Of a stretch of 64,000 nucleotides of DNA, positions 45,470 through 54,752 are shown one piece after another. Within the stretch, counting starts at the first letter, position 1. The number at the start of each line of letters is the position of its first letter. The DNA is from an uncultured Lachnospiraceae bacterium (GTDB lineage Bacteria; Bacillota; Clostridia; Lachnospirales; Lachnospiraceae), in the NCBI GenBank assembly GCA_905233695.1, contig CAJODN010000005.1:36849-100848 (forward strand), in the 5' to 3' direction. Position numbers and translations under genes: made by a program. The notes below the pieces were generated by a model that saw only the letters and a list, made by a program, of their open reading frames with translations, was not told the origin of the DNA and did not search any database.

Positions 45470-46426
45470 TTAAAAAATTTGAATTAAATTGGGAGATTTG
45501 GGAATTGTTCGGATTTTTTCGGATCTTAGAATGTCGTTTTTACAAACGCTTGATATGGCCTTAGAAAATGCCAGATCCATGAATGCTTTGTTGTTATCGC
45601 CTTTTTCCCAGAGGCAATACATTCTGTTATGAAGAAGCCTGTTAACCAGCCTGAGACCTCCGCCGTCGAAGCAAAGCCTGAAGCCTTTCTCGAAGAACAG
45701 CTGGGATTCCTCGTACATTTTAAGTGCCGTCAGGGCGACGCTTATATTGGAGTAAAGGGAGGCCATCTCTTTCGAATAAAAAAAACCATTGTCGTCTTTA
45801 TCCCTGTAGACTTCAATGAGTTTCACCCAGATATCTATCGCGCTCTTATAATCCTTCTGCAAGAACTTAGCGCACCCCATAAGATTGTACATTCGAATCT
45901 CTATCCTGTCAAAATTCTCGTATCCGTTCTTAACATCCAGCTTTATACATCGATTAAGAAGTTCATTTACCTCCTCGTAAATGTAATAGCCGTACTGATA
46001 TACCTCTACGCTTCCGCCGGTTTTCTTGCCTCTCATCCACTCCGTAAACGCCGTCAGAAGCTCCACAAATTTATAAATGCATTCGCCCTTTTCTTCGGGC
46101 TCAGCGACACTTCCAACAATATATCTCAGGTTCTCCAGGTAGTTATCAGCTCTCCCATAGTCGCCTCTGTCTATGCAAATCATCACTTTGGTGGAAAGGT
46201 CGTACACCTCGAAATCGTAATCGCCGACATAATCGTCATACAGTATTCCGTCCTCGTCCATCCTTTCCACAAGTAATGTTAATACGTTTCTGGTGGGATA
46301 TTGCTGCCCATTCTCAATTCTTGATAAGGTGCTGACGGAGCAAATTCCCCTGCACAGGTTCTCTTGGGTGATTCCTTTGCCCTCTCTGCACTGCCTAATG
46401 ACATCTCCTAGCATTGTGGTTTTCAT
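45470..46426 (-). CDS. XRE-family regulator with TPR-like sensor region
   Basis: 318 residues. The helix-turn-helix (about 6-60) reads GKGITQENLCRGICSVSTLSRIENGQ; the remaining ~250 residues are helical repeats resembling the tetratricopeptide domains of Rgg/PlcR-type regulators, which bind small peptides. No peptide gene or kinase is adjacent; the target is unknown. It follows no operon partner in the same direction and has its own promoter with flanking direct repeats that may be an autoregulatory site. GGAGG supports the start. Confidence 0.82.
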   Translation of the reverse strand: MKTTMLGDVIRQCREGKGITQENLCRGICSVSTLSRIENGQQYPTRNVLTLLVERMDEDGILYDDYVGDYDFEVYDLSTKVMICIDRGDYGRADNYLENLRYIVGSVAEPEEKGECIYKFVELLTAFTEWMRGKKTGGSVEVYQYGYYIYEEVNELLNRCIKLDVKNGYENFDRIEIRMYNLMGCAKFLQKDYKSAIDIWVKLIEVYRDKDDNGFFYSKEMASLYSNISVALTALKMYEESQLFFEKGFRLCFDGGGLRLVNRLLHNRMYCLWEKGDNNKAFMDLAFSKAISSVCKNDILRSEKIRTIPKSPNLIQIF

Positions 46427-46439
46427 AACTAACCTCCTT

Positions 46440-46543
46440 CTCGGTCACCCACCCGAGGTAATTGTAGTACCTATGCAAAAAGAATGCAATCATAAAATAC
46501 CATTTTACGACATTCTACCCCTTATCTTGTGCCCTCGGTCACC
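46440..46543 (-). promoter_or_regulatory. XRE promoter with direct-repeat candidate operator
   Basis: Minus strand TTGCAT (46489-46484), 17 nt, TACAAT (46466-46461). The 10-bp word CTCGGTCACC occurs at 46440-46449, just past the expected start point, and at 46534-46543 upstream. Such paired sites suit an autoregulated XRE protein. Confidence 0.55.
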
Positions 46544-46555
46544 TGATTTAATGTC

Positions 46556-47701
46556 TTAGAATATAAATAACTTGTCACCCGTCTTAGGAACCTTACTTAC
46601 CTTTACTGTACTAGAGTCCGGTGTGGGAGTTCCCTCGTTGTCGGTTGGTTGTTGTGGGGCGGGCTCGGGGTCTACGTTCTTCTCCGGCGTCATATCGAAT
46701 AGTCTGTTCTGACCATTAATATTCCTAAAATACGAACATAGCGCGTAAAAAGCCTGATTCGTTGAATAGTCATTCACTTCGGTATTGTCTGTCCAGCCGA
46801 ATCCTCCGCCATAAACTGCAAAAGAGCAAAGCGCATCTACGGCCGACACACCGTTCTTAACAAATCTCTCGTCTGTATCCGCATTTATTCCGAGTTCAGA
46901 GAGTCCCAATACTACCATTGCCGTCGAATTGGAATTCTCACTTCCGTATGATGCAAATGCTCCGGAAGACGCCTGATTCTCAGATAAGAAACTAATCGCC
47001 TCATCAACTGCTGCCTTCACAGCCTCATCACTGTCATAGTATGGAGCAAGTGCCGCAAGAACAATACCCGTTGTGTCTATATCGGGTGTGGCGTTGTCCC
47101 ATCCCCATGAGCCGTCGTCAAGCTGAGATAACAGTATATCCGCAATATAAATCTCTCGGGCATCTGACTCATATTTCTTAGTGTCAAGAGCAATTAATGT
47201 ATAGGCATCTGCCCATACGCCGTCTACACTGTCGAAATTGCTTAGCTGGGGCGTGATATCTGCTCCATCGATATTAGTAGGATCGTATCCAATGGCATTA
47301 AGCGCAACAACCACCTTGGCGCATTCCGTTACGCTGTTGAAGTAATTGCCTTCCGTTCCGTTAGATGCGATATAATCCTTAACGCTGTCGTAGTAACCGG
47401 GGTACAGACCTTCTGCCACGGGATAGCCTGCTCTTCCAAGTCCCAAGAGATACCCTTCCTTATAGTCTCCGTATGTAATGGACTTGTTGGTGTCGGCGAG
47501 ATATTTACCCGCTGCTTGGTAAATGCCGTACTCTTCATCTACTCCCACAGGTGTAGTTGCTAATGTCTGAAGATTATACTCCTCTCCCTCTGCGTTTGCT
47601 GCAAAGGCATCGATTGTGAGCGCTGTGCCGCAAAGCGACAATGCCATTACAAGTACACACGCTACAGCGCAAATTCGTTTTGTTAATTTTGAATTTAACA
47701 T
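46556..47701 (-). CDS. Secreted alpha/alpha-barrel protein (prenyltransferase/transcobalamin-alpha-like)
   Basis: 381 residues. A signal peptide (1-~35, hydrophobic core near 12-28, cut after AFAA) precedes helical repeats with QW-like words DGSWGWDNATPDIDTTG and FGWTDNTEVNDYSTNQ, the pattern shared by terpene cyclases, prenyltransferases and the alpha domain of transcobalamin/intrinsic factor. The tail VPKTGD resembles a sortase motif but is followed by only five residues, without membrane helix or basic end, so anchoring is doubtful. The start is at 47701 (AGGAGG 9 nt upstream). Last gene of the ECF operon; a role as extracellular ligand binder is inferred from context. Confidence 0.75.
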   Translation of the reverse strand: MLNSKLTKRICAVACVLVMALSLCGTALTIDAFAANAEGEEYNLQTLATTPVGVDEEYGIYQAAGKYLADTNKSITYGDYKEGYLLGLGRAGYPVAEGLYPGYYDSVKDYIASNGTEGNYFNSVTECAKVVVALNAIGYDPTNIDGADITPQLSNFDSVDGVWADAYTLIALDTKKYESDAREIYIADILLSQLDDGSWGWDNATPDIDTTGIVLAALAPYYDSDEAVKAAVDEAISFLSENQASSGAFASYGSENSNSTAMVVLGLSELGINADTDERFVKNGVSAVDALCSFAVYGGGFGWTDNTEVNDYSTNQAFYALCSYFRNINGQNRLFDMTPEKNVDPEPAPQQPTDNEGTPTPDSSTVKVSKVPKTGDKLFIF

Positions 47702-47747
47702 TTTCCCTTTCCTCCTTATCATAAGCAGCCTTCAGGCACTTTAATAC

Positions 47748-48515
47748 TTATATACGCTTAATTCTATAAAACCCGTATTTAATCTTCACTCGCTCCAGCT
47801 TAACAAGTATGCTGTTCCCGAATATGAATACGAATATGGCTGTCCTTACGGCGTGCCACAGGTCGAAGGGCGCTCCGGTTATATAGAGTGCCTTAAGCGC
47901 GTCTATTGACAAATCTGCCGCGCTCATTGAACTCATGAACATAGTTCCGAAATTCATTATACCACCATATATAATAAATACAACAAAAAGGGAGAAAATT
48001 GCCAAGGTTATATCGTCCGCCGGCATCCTCTTTCTCTGGATTATTGCTCCGATTACAAGGCCGACGAAGCCGAATACATACAGTCTCCAGCCGAAGAATG
48101 TATCTTCCCCGTTCGGCCATACAATGTACGATATATATGCTATGACTTCCATAACGAGAATAGCCGTGACAGGTCCGATCAGAACCTTAAAGTCTCTGGA
48201 ACGAGGAGCTTCGATATCAATCTTAGAGAAAACAACTCCGGAGAGAAGTCCCATCAGGCCCCATGCGCACATTTGCCATATGGTCCAAACACCTTGCCCC
48301 GTGAAGAAGTTGACGATAAGTCTTGAAAGCATGCCTATAATAAGTCCGACCACAGGTCCGAAGGCAATTCCGGATATAATAACCATTCCCGTTCCCGCCT
48401 GAATCGGAAGTATGGGAAATGACAACAGGTTACCTATAACCGTTATGGCAGACATAACTGCAATCATCACTATTTCTCTTGCTTTGACTCCCTTTCTTAC
48501 ACGATTCTTCGGCAA
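47748..48515 (-). CDS. ECF transporter substrate-specific (S) component
   Basis: 255 residues with about six membrane helices. The opening REIVMIAVMSAITVIGNLL contains the AXXXA-type helix-packing pattern of S components, followed by GTGMVIISGIAFGPVVG. S components bind the vitamin and dock onto the EcfT/EcfA module. Size and partners resemble the CbrT (cobalamin) group, but the substrate is not proven. The start is TTG at 48515 with the strong site AGGAGGTGA; it overlaps the ATPase gene by 19 nt. Confidence 0.83.
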   Translation of the reverse strand: MPKNRVRKGVKAREIVMIAVMSAITVIGNLLSFPILPIQAGTGMVIISGIAFGPVVGLIIGMLSRLIVNFFTGQGVWTIWQMCAWGLMGLLSGVVFSKIDIEAPRSRDFKVLIGPVTAILVMEVIAYISYIVWPNGEDTFFGWRLYVFGFVGLVIGAIIQRKRMPADDITLAIFSLFVVFIIYGGIMNFGTMFMSSMSAADLSIDALKALYITGAPFDLWHAVRTAIFVFIFGNSILVKLERVKIKYGFYRIKRI

Positions 48516-50155
48516 AACGAAATCACCTCCTCGGGGAGTATTGCATTGGGTTCATACCTTCTTGCAATTCTGCTTGACGCAGTTGTAAAGAATTTATTGC
48601 CGGCGAAGAACTCTCTCGTATCGGATGATGCAACAACTCTTCCGGCGTGCATAACAGCGCATCTAGTGGCATATCGTGCACAGAATTCTATATCGTGACT
48701 TACCATAAGAATGGTTATTCCCTCTTTCTGTAAATCCTTAATAACCGTTCCTATCTCCGTCTTCCTATCGAAATCAAGTCCCTTAGTCGGCTCATCCATA
48801 AGAATGATTCTCGGCCGAAGGAGAAGCAATTTACCAAGGGCGAGCAGCTGCTTTTGGCCGGCGCTTAAGTCGTAGGGGTGGTGTTTTTCGAATTCTTCGA
48901 GCCCCAGCTTTTTAAGCATTTCGGATACTTGTCTCTCTTTATCGGGTAAATGTTCGGAAAGACCCGACATCGCTTCCATAAGCTCTTCTCCTACAGTTAT
49001 CTCTGTAAAGAGAGCCATGGGATCCTGCGGCAGATACACCATCCCTTCGAATCCAAGGGGTGCGTCCTTAATATCCTTTACTTTACGTCCGAATATCTCT
49101 ATCTTACCGAATGACTGCTTCAAGGTCTGACATAACACCTGAAGCAGCGTACTTTTTCCCGTTCCGTTACCGCCGAGGAGTGCGAATATCTCACCTTCAT
49201 ATATAGTCAGATTACAATCCTCCAGTACAATATCGGAATCATTATATGCAAAGGAAATGTTGATAGCCTTAATTACCTCTGCTTCGCCTGAAGAGGTCAA
49301 CTTGTGATCCGAAAAAGTCCTTACCGCTTCTTCAGGATCTCCCAAAAGCTTCTTAATCCACCTCTGACCTTCCGATACGGTAAGCGGTAAATCCTCTGCG
49401 TTTTCGTCCACTCCTTTTGCTATAATAAGAGCAGAGGGCAGTCCCGATTTGAATTCCAGCACTTCTGCTACTTCCTTGGGAGTACCAGTAGAATGAATGC
49501 CGGGCTTTTTCATAGCTACAACCTTATCAGCCATTCCATACACTTCTTCAAGGTGATGCTCCACAAGGATTACGGTAGTTCCAAGCTCTGTATTAATTCT
49601 CTTAATCATATCGAGGAAATTACGGGCACAAATGGGATCAAGATAAGCCGTAGGCTCGTCAAGAACAAGAACCTTTGGCTCCATAACCATAACAGCTGCA
49701 AGATGAACCATTTGCATTTCACCACCCGAAAGAGACTCAACATCCCTGTCTATAATCCCCTGTATTCCGAAGAATTCGCATATTTCCGCGATTCGTCTCT
49801 CCATTACATCGTGAGATAACCCCAGATTCTCCATGCCGAAGGCAAGCTCATGCCATACCTTATCGGTAACGATCTGTGCAGAAGGATTCTGTCCCACGAA
49901 GCCGAATGTCTTAGCTAAGGCCATATCCTCCATCTCCATAACACTTTGACCGTCAAATGTAATCTCTCCCTCCCTCGAGCCGTAGGGACAAATAGTCGGC
50001 AAGAGTTGGCGAATAAGCGTAGTCTTACCGCAGCCGGAAGGACCTATAAGCAGCACAAACTCTCCCTCCTCTATAGAGAAGGTAATATGAGACAGCACAT
50101 TTTCACTGTCCCCGGGATATGTAAAATTAATGTCTTGAAACTCTATCAGCGCCAT
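48497..50155 (-). CDS. ECF transporter ATPase, EcfA-EcfA' fusion
   Basis: 552 residues: two ABC ATPases in one chain. First domain: GPSGCGKTTLIRQLL (about 37), signature LSGGEMQMVHLAAV, Walker B VLVLDEPTAYLD. Second domain: GGNGTGKSTLLQVL (about 328), signature LSAGQKQLLALGKLL, Walker B IILMDEPTKGLD. Many ECF systems use two separate subunits; here they are fused, as in YkoD-like proteins. It energises uptake with EcfT and the S component. AGAGG site 8 nt before the ATG; overlaps both neighbours. Confidence 0.9.
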   Translation of the reverse strand: MALIEFQDINFTYPGDSENVLSHITFSIEEGEFVLLIGPSGCGKTTLIRQLLPTICPYGSREGEITFDGQSVMEMEDMALAKTFGFVGQNPSAQIVTDKVWHELAFGMENLGLSHDVMERRIAEICEFFGIQGIIDRDVESLSGGEMQMVHLAAVMVMEPKVLVLDEPTAYLDPICARNFLDMIKRINTELGTTVILVEHHLEEVYGMADKVVAMKKPGIHSTGTPKEVAEVLEFKSGLPSALIIAKGVDENAEDLPLTVSEGQRWIKKLLGDPEEAVRTFSDHKLTSSGEAEVIKAINISFAYNDSDIVLEDCNLTIYEGEIFALLGGNGTGKSTLLQVLCQTLKQSFGKIEIFGRKVKDIKDAPLGFEGMVYLPQDPMALFTEITVGEELMEAMSGLSEHLPDKERQVSEMLKKLGLEEFEKHHPYDLSAGQKQLLALGKLLLLRPRIILMDEPTKGLDFDRKTEIGTVIKDLQKEGITILMVSHDIEFCARYATRCAVMHAGRVVASSDTREFFAGNKFFTTASSRIARRYEPNAILPEEVISFCRRIV

Positions 50156-51030
50156 CTTAATAACCTCTCAGTAAATATAGGAATAAGCATAAATGCAAAA
50201 TAACATAAAGACAGAATAATATGGTTAAGTATATCCCCGAACATCCCAAAAGTCGGGTAATAATAAACCTTGTATTTTACCGAAACCGCCAGGAATATAG
50301 CCGGCAAAAACAGCACAATAACAGCAGCAAGAAAAGAAAAATCAGAAGTCTTAAAGCTGTAATCGGAATAACTCGTCCTTTTACCAATCCCATATCCCAT
50401 AGCTGCCATAACCTCTGATGTATCAATGGCATTTTCAAGAGACCAGGCAATCACAATGGAGAATTCCTTGCCCCATTGCCTTACTCTCCTGAATGCGCCG
50501 CTCCTTATTGTTCTTCCCATGCCAACCTGCGCATTATGCACAATATTAAATCTTCTCTTAATAAGCGGGATATAGTGAAGTGTCATCGATATTACAAGGC
50601 CGAGATTGGGTGCAAAGCTTCCGAACATATAAGTAAGCTTCTCTCCCGTAATAATTCTTTCAGTAATACTGCACCATATAAATGCCGATGAGAACATAAG
50701 CCCGAACACAAGACCATATATCCCTGCTTCAATAGTAACCCTGTTATCGTTAGCGAGAAACAAGACGTGTTCCCCGTTATGGGAAATGCACATATTACCA
50801 ATCATCGTTATAACAACTATAAGAAGAAGCCATGGCACTTTCTTTGAGAATCTCTTACCCCCGATAGTTTTAAGTTCATAAATAATCCCCGAGAAAAAGG
50901 AAATCATAACAAGTATCGGATTCATAGTGCACATAGTGAGCACCAGCGCCATAAGAAGATACAGGAAAGCAAACCACGGATGTATTAAATTAAGTCCTCT
51001 TTTAACTAATAGCTTATCACGTAATACCAT
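50146..51030 (-). CDS. ECF transporter transmembrane (T) component
   Basis: 294 residues, EcfT/CbiQ family, four or five membrane helices. The coupling-helix signature is seen as AMGYGIGKRTSYSDYSF, a variant of the usual A-R-G pair; MGRTIRSGAFRRVRQWG lies in the first coupling region. It transmits ATP hydrolysis to the S component. It overlaps the DUF4430 gene by 25 nt and EcfA by 10 nt, so the operon is tightly coupled. Confidence 0.88.
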   Translation of the reverse strand: MVLRDKLLVKRGLNLIHPWFAFLYLLMALVLTMCTMNPILVMISFFSGIIYELKTIGGKRFSKKVPWLLLIVVITMIGNMCISHNGEHVLFLANDNRVTIEAGIYGLVFGLMFSSAFIWCSITERIITGEKLTYMFGSFAPNLGLVISMTLHYIPLIKRRFNIVHNAQVGMGRTIRSGAFRRVRQWGKEFSIVIAWSLENAIDTSEVMAAMGYGIGKRTSYSDYSFKTSDFSFLAAVIVLFLPAIFLAVSVKYKVYYYPTFGMFGDILNHIILSLCYFAFMLIPIFTERLLRWR

Positions 51031-51818
51031 AGAATATCTTCAGCGCCTTTCAGATAGTATGAGTTACAGCCCTTATTCGGAACCACCCCGTTAACCCGGT
51101 ACATCCAACCGCTGTTGGGACCGGCGTTGAACTCATATAGATAATTAATACCGCGAACATAGGATGAGCCCTTGAATTCATACTGAATCCCCGCCGTGTT
51201 GCAGGCTTGCTTAAGGGCTTCGTCGACACCTACCCTTCCGTCACCGTTGGTATCAACAACCGTTATATTTCTTGCACCCAGGATAGTAGGGTTGGCCGCA
51301 TAGGGCTCAAGCTCCGGATGACCGGCCGCCGTAAGTGCACCGTTACCGCTTATTGATGAGCAGTCGATGGCGATAGTACAATTAACGGTTACAGGAAGAC
51401 TCTCTCCACCACCGGAGTCACCGCCTCCGCCGATCGAACCACCGGAACCACCCGGAGCACTACCTCCGGTGCCAGGGGCACCTTGTCCACCCTGTGCCGA
51501 GCCTCCGCCGGCCGAAGACGCGCCACCTGAAGGTCCGAAAGGATCCTGCCCGGAAGCCGTAACATTTCCAAACTGTGCTTCGGGATTGACATTCGGATCG
51601 GCGACCGGATTAGTTAAGTCCTGATTATAGTTCGCATCCGAACCCGAAGTGACCGTACTATTGGCCCCATCACTTCCACTACCGCTACCCGCCGGCGAAA
51701 ATGTAACACCTAGGACAATACCCACTGCCGTAACAACAGCGATTCCCGATACAATTACAATCTTCCTATTCTTTTTATCCTTGAACAAGTCTATAATCTT
51801 ATCTTTTATCTCTTTCAT
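51006..51818 (-). CDS. Membrane-anchored DUF4430 (transcobalamin beta-like) protein
   Basis: 270 residues: basic start, one membrane helix or signal anchor (about 20-41), a long Gly/Ser/Pro-rich linker (about 45-135) and an outer C-terminal domain. It contains an EF-hand-like loop DTNGDGRVGVDEA (about 190-202) and the DUF4430 hallmark GWMYRVNGVVPNKG followed by AEDILWYY. DUF4430 matches the beta domain of transcobalamin/intrinsic factor. The start is ATG 51818; a TGGTATAAT box ends 7 nt before it, so the mRNA may be leaderless. First gene of the ECF operon, likely the outer ligand-capture protein. Confidence 0.82.
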   Translation of the reverse strand: MKEIKDKIIDLFKDKKNRKIVIVSGIAVVTAVGIVLGVTFSPAGSGSGSDGANSTVTSGSDANYNQDLTNPVADPNVNPEAQFGNVTASGQDPFGPSGGASSAGGGSAQGGQGAPGTGGSAPGGSGGSIGGGGDSGGGESLPVTVNCTIAIDCSSISGNGALTAAGHPELEPYAANPTILGARNITVVDTNGDGRVGVDEALKQACNTAGIQYEFKGSSYVRGINYLYEFNAGPNSGWMYRVNGVVPNKGCNSYYLKGAEDILWYYVISY

Positions 51819-51825
51819 AACCTGT

Positions 51826-51834
51826 ATTATACCA
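51826..51834 (-). promoter_or_regulatory. Extended -10 promoter of the ECF operon
   Basis: TGGTATAAT on the minus strand (51834-51826), a perfect extended -10; no good -35 is seen. The start point should fall at 51818-51819, the first base of the ATG, giving a leaderless mRNA. Confidence 0.6.
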
Positions 51835-51871
51835 TAAGCCAATCGACCTGTATTGATATTAACATAAAAAC

Positions 51872-51903
51872 ACCCTGTCTCACCATATTCGGTAAAACAG
51901 GGT
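51872..51903 (-). terminator. Intrinsic terminator of secA
   Basis: Minus strand ACCCTGT (51903-51897) and ACAGGGT (51878-51872) pair around 18 nt and are followed by GTTTTTATG. Separates secA from the ECF operon. Confidence 0.85.
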
Positions 51904-51938
51904 ATTAGCTTTATTATGAAATCATAAAACCTACTTAT

Positions 51939-54509
51939 TTATGCATTTCTTCCGCAACAGAACTTGTACTTCTTACCGGAACCGCAAGGACAAGGGCTAT
52001 TGGGACGAATCTTCTCTTCTTTTCTTCTCATAGGCCCCTTGACGCTACTCTCTTCCTTATTGGTTCCCGTCTCCTTGGCAACCTCTTCACGTTCAATCTT
52101 CTTCTCGATTCTCACTCGGTAAAGCATCTGTACGGTCTCTGTTCTTATGGCTTCATTCATGGCATCTACCATATCGTAGCTTGCCATCTTGTATTCGTCT
52201 ACAGGATTCCTCTGACCGTACGCCTGAAGTCCCATTCCCTGCTTAAGCTGCTCCATATCATCGATTTCTTCCATCCATTTCTTATCAATAACACGAAGAA
52301 GGACTACTCTCTCAATCTCTCTGAATTGGTCGGGATCCTCGAATTCAGCTTCCTTAGCCTCATACATTTCGTATGCCTTCTTAAGAAGCTTCTCCTTAAG
52401 ATCGTCTACGCAGTTCACATCATCAAGTGTTGACGCGTCGAATTGCGGGAACGGAATAATCTCACGGATAACCGAATTCATCTCAGCTATATCCCACTTA
52501 TCAACGGGAAGCTCATCGGAACAGCACATATCAATTGCGCCCTCTAAGTCAGTCTTAATCATACCGAGAATCTGTTCCTTCATATCTTCGCCCGCAAGAA
52601 CTCTGTTACGCTGTCCGTATATAAGCTCTCTCTGGTCATTCATAACCTGATCGTACTCTAACAGATTCTTTCTTATGGCGAAGTTATTACTCTCTATCTT
52701 CTTCTGCGCATTTTCAAGAGCACCGGAGAGCATCTTATGCTGAATCTCGTCTGTCTCTGCAACGCCCAGAGAATTAAATACCTTCATCAGTCTGTCAGAA
52801 CCGAAGAGTCTCATAAGGTCATCTTCAAGAGATACATAGAACTTAGACTCACCTACATCTCCCTGACGTCCGGAACGACCGCGAAGCTGGTTATCAATAC
52901 GTCTTGCTTCGTGACGCTCAGTACCAATAATCTTAAGTCCTCCCGCTGCTTTCGCCTCTTCATCAAGCTTAATATCGGTACCACGACCTGCCATGTTGGT
53001 TGCGATTGTGACAGCTCCGTGCTTACCGGCCTCTGCGATTATCTCAGCTTCCTTCTCGTGATATTTCGCATTTAACACATTATGAGGAATACCTTCCTTA
53101 CGAAGTCGTCTCGAAATCTCCTCGGATACATCAATCGTTATTGTACCTACGAGAACCGGCTGACCCTTGGCATGTGACTCCTTAACATCCTCTATAACGG
53201 AGAGGTACTTACCATTCTTAGTCTTATACACTGCATCGTCATGGTCGATTCGAATCATAGGCCTGTTGGTAGGAATCTCGATAACGTCCATTCCGTATAT
53301 ATCACGGAATTCCTGCTCTTCAGTAAGACCTGTACCTGTCATTCCCGCCTTCTTATCGTATTTATTGAAGAAGTTCTGGAAAGTGATGGTAGCAAGAGTC
53401 ATTGACTCTCTCTTAACCTTAACATGCTCCTTCGCCTCAATGGCCTGATGAAGACCGTCGGAGTATCTACGACCGGGCATAATACGTCCGGTAAATGAAT
53501 CTACAATAAGAATCTGGTCGTCTTGTACCACATAATCCTGATCTCTATGCATAAGGTTATGAGCACGAAGAGCAAGGATTACATTATGCTGTATCTCTAG
53601 GTTCTCGGCATCTGCAAGGTTATCAATCTTGAAGAATTCCTCTGTCTTCTTAACACCTCTCGCCGTAAGGTTAACCACCTTATCCTTCTCATTAACGATA
53701 AAGTCTCCCGTCTCTTCCTGAACAACACCCATAATGGCATCCATCTTAGAGAATTCCGGAAGATCGTCACCTCTCTGAAGCTGACGCGCAAGTACATCGC
53801 AAGCTTCATATAACTTTGTTGATTTACCGGATTGACCTGATATAATAAGCGGTGTTCTCGCCTCATCGATAAGAACTGAGTCGACCTCGTCGATAATGGC
53901 GTAGTTAAGACCGCGCTGAACAAGCTGGTTCTCATATACAACCATGTTATCTCTAAGATAATCGAAGCCGTCCTCGTTATTGGTAATGTATGTAATATCG
54001 GCGTTATAAGCTTCTCTTCTCTCGTCCCTGTCCATGTCACTTAGAACCGCCTTACAGGTTAAGCCGAGAAATTCATGAAGCTGACCCATCTCCGTAGCAT
54101 CACGTTTCGCAAGGTAATCGTTAACCGTAACGACATGTACGCCTTTACCCTCAAGAGCATTAAGATACGAAGGTGCCGTTGCGGCAAGTGTCTTACCTTC
54201 ACCGGTCTTCATCTCTGCGATACGACCTTGATGAAGAATGATTCCGCCGATAAGCTGTACTCTGAAGTGTTCCATCCCGAGCACACGTCTTGATGCCTCT
54301 CTTACAACGGCAAATGCTTCTACAAGAATGTCATCTAATGTCTCGCCTTCTTCAAGACGTTTCTTGAAATAAGGCGTCTTAGCCTGAAGCTCCTCATCGG
54401 AAAGTGCCATCATCTCGGGGCGAAGTGCCTCAATTTTATCCACAGTCTTCTCTACAATCTTAATCTCTCTCTCACTGTGACTTCCGAATAACGTATCTAT
54501 TAATCCCAT
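51939..54509 (-). CDS. secA: Preprotein translocase ATPase SecA
   Basis: 856 residues. Walker A MKTGEGKT ([16 protein letters not shown]), the [19 protein letters not shown]alker B region, the preprotein cross-linking domain, motif [12 protein letters not shown] and helical wing/scaffold are all present. The C-terminus ends in the SEC-C zinc motif [14 protein letters not shown], which binds SecB or ribosomes. It drives Sec-dependent export at the membrane. ATG 54509 with AGGAGG 6 nt upstream is the true start; the frame opens at 54557, which would add 16 unrelated residues. Confidence 0.97.
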   Translation of the reverse strand: MGLIDTLFGSHSEREIKIVEKTVDKIEALRPEMMALSDEELQAKTPYFKKRLEEGETLDDILVEAFAVVREASRRVLGMEHFRVQLIGGIILHQGRIAEMKTGEGKTLAATAPSYLNALEGKGVHVVTVNDYLAKRDATEMGQLHEFLGLTCKAVLSDMDRDERREAYNADITYITNNEDGFDYLRDNMVVYENQLVQRGLNYAIIDEVDSVLIDEARTPLIISGQSGKSTKLYEACDVLARQLQRGDDLPEFSKMDAIMGVVQEETGDFIVNEKDKVVNLTARGVKKTEEFFKIDNLADAENLEIQHNVILALRAHNLMHRDQDYVVQDDQILIVDSFTGRIMPGRRYSDGLHQAIEAKEHVKVKRESMTLATITFQNFFNKYDKKAGMTGTGLTEEQEFRDIYGMDVIEIPTNRPMIRIDHDDAVYKTKNGKYLSVIEDVKESHAKGQPVLVGTITIDVSEEISRRLRKEGIPHNVLNAKYHEKEAEIIAEAGKHGAVTIATNMAGRGTDIKLDEEAKAAGGLKIIGTERHEARRIDNQLRGRSGRQGDVGESKFYVSLEDDLMRLFGSDRLMKVFNSLGVAETDEIQHKMLSGALENAQKKIESNNFAIRKNLLEYDQVMNDQRELIYGQRNRVLAGEDMKEQILGMIKTDLEGAIDMCCSDELPVDKWDIAEMNSVIREIIPFPQFDASTLDDVNCVDDLKEKLLKKAYEMYEAKEAEFEDPDQFREIERVVLLRVIDKKWMEEIDDMEQLKQGMGLQAYGQRNPVDEYKMASYDMVDAMNEAIRTETVQMLYRVRIEKKIEREEVAKETGTNKEESSVKGPMRRKEEKIRPNSPCPCGSGKKYKFCCGRNA

Positions 54510-54556
54510 GGTTCCTCCTAATTGGAAATGTAAATATTCTTTTTCACACCTTAGCA

Positions 54557-54565
54557 ATTATAACA
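54557..54565 (-). promoter_or_regulatory. Extended -10 promoter of secA
   Basis: TGTTATAAT on the minus strand (54565-54557), about 45 nt before the secA start. The -35 is weak. Confidence 0.55.
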
Positions 54566-54644
54566 AATATTACCTTCTTATTAAATAGTATCATTTACGA
54601 AAATTCCTTGAATAACCGTCTTTTTTTGTCTATCATTTCACCTC

Positions 54645-54661
54645 GAGTTGTCTGACAACTC
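54645..54661. promoter_or_regulatory. Palindrome GAGTTGTC-T-GACAACTC between secA and the RNA gene
   Basis: A perfect 8-bp inverted repeat around one base. Its inner 15 bp equal the palindrome at 11726-11740. It fits the GntR/FadR pattern TNGTNNNACNA and lies between two divergent promoters, 62 bp upstream of the RNA gene's -35. Confidence 0.55.
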
Positions 54662-54723
54662 AGATATTTATTGTGCAATATGCAAAAAACTATAAAAAAT
54701 TACATAATTTTTCTAAATTCTTA

Positions 54724-54752
54724 TTGACAAATAAGCAAATTGATAGTATTAT
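54724..54752 (+). promoter_or_regulatory. Sigma-A promoter of the structured RNA
   Basis: TTGACA (54724-54729), 17 nt, TATTAT (54747-54752). The -35 is perfect, the spacing ideal, the -10 one base off. A start near 54759 is predicted. Confidence 0.85.

Noticed and set aside
51819..51938. Cobalamin riboswitch before the ECF operon
   Set aside because: Only about 100 nt lie between secA and the operon, occupied by a terminator and promoter; no room for the aptamer.
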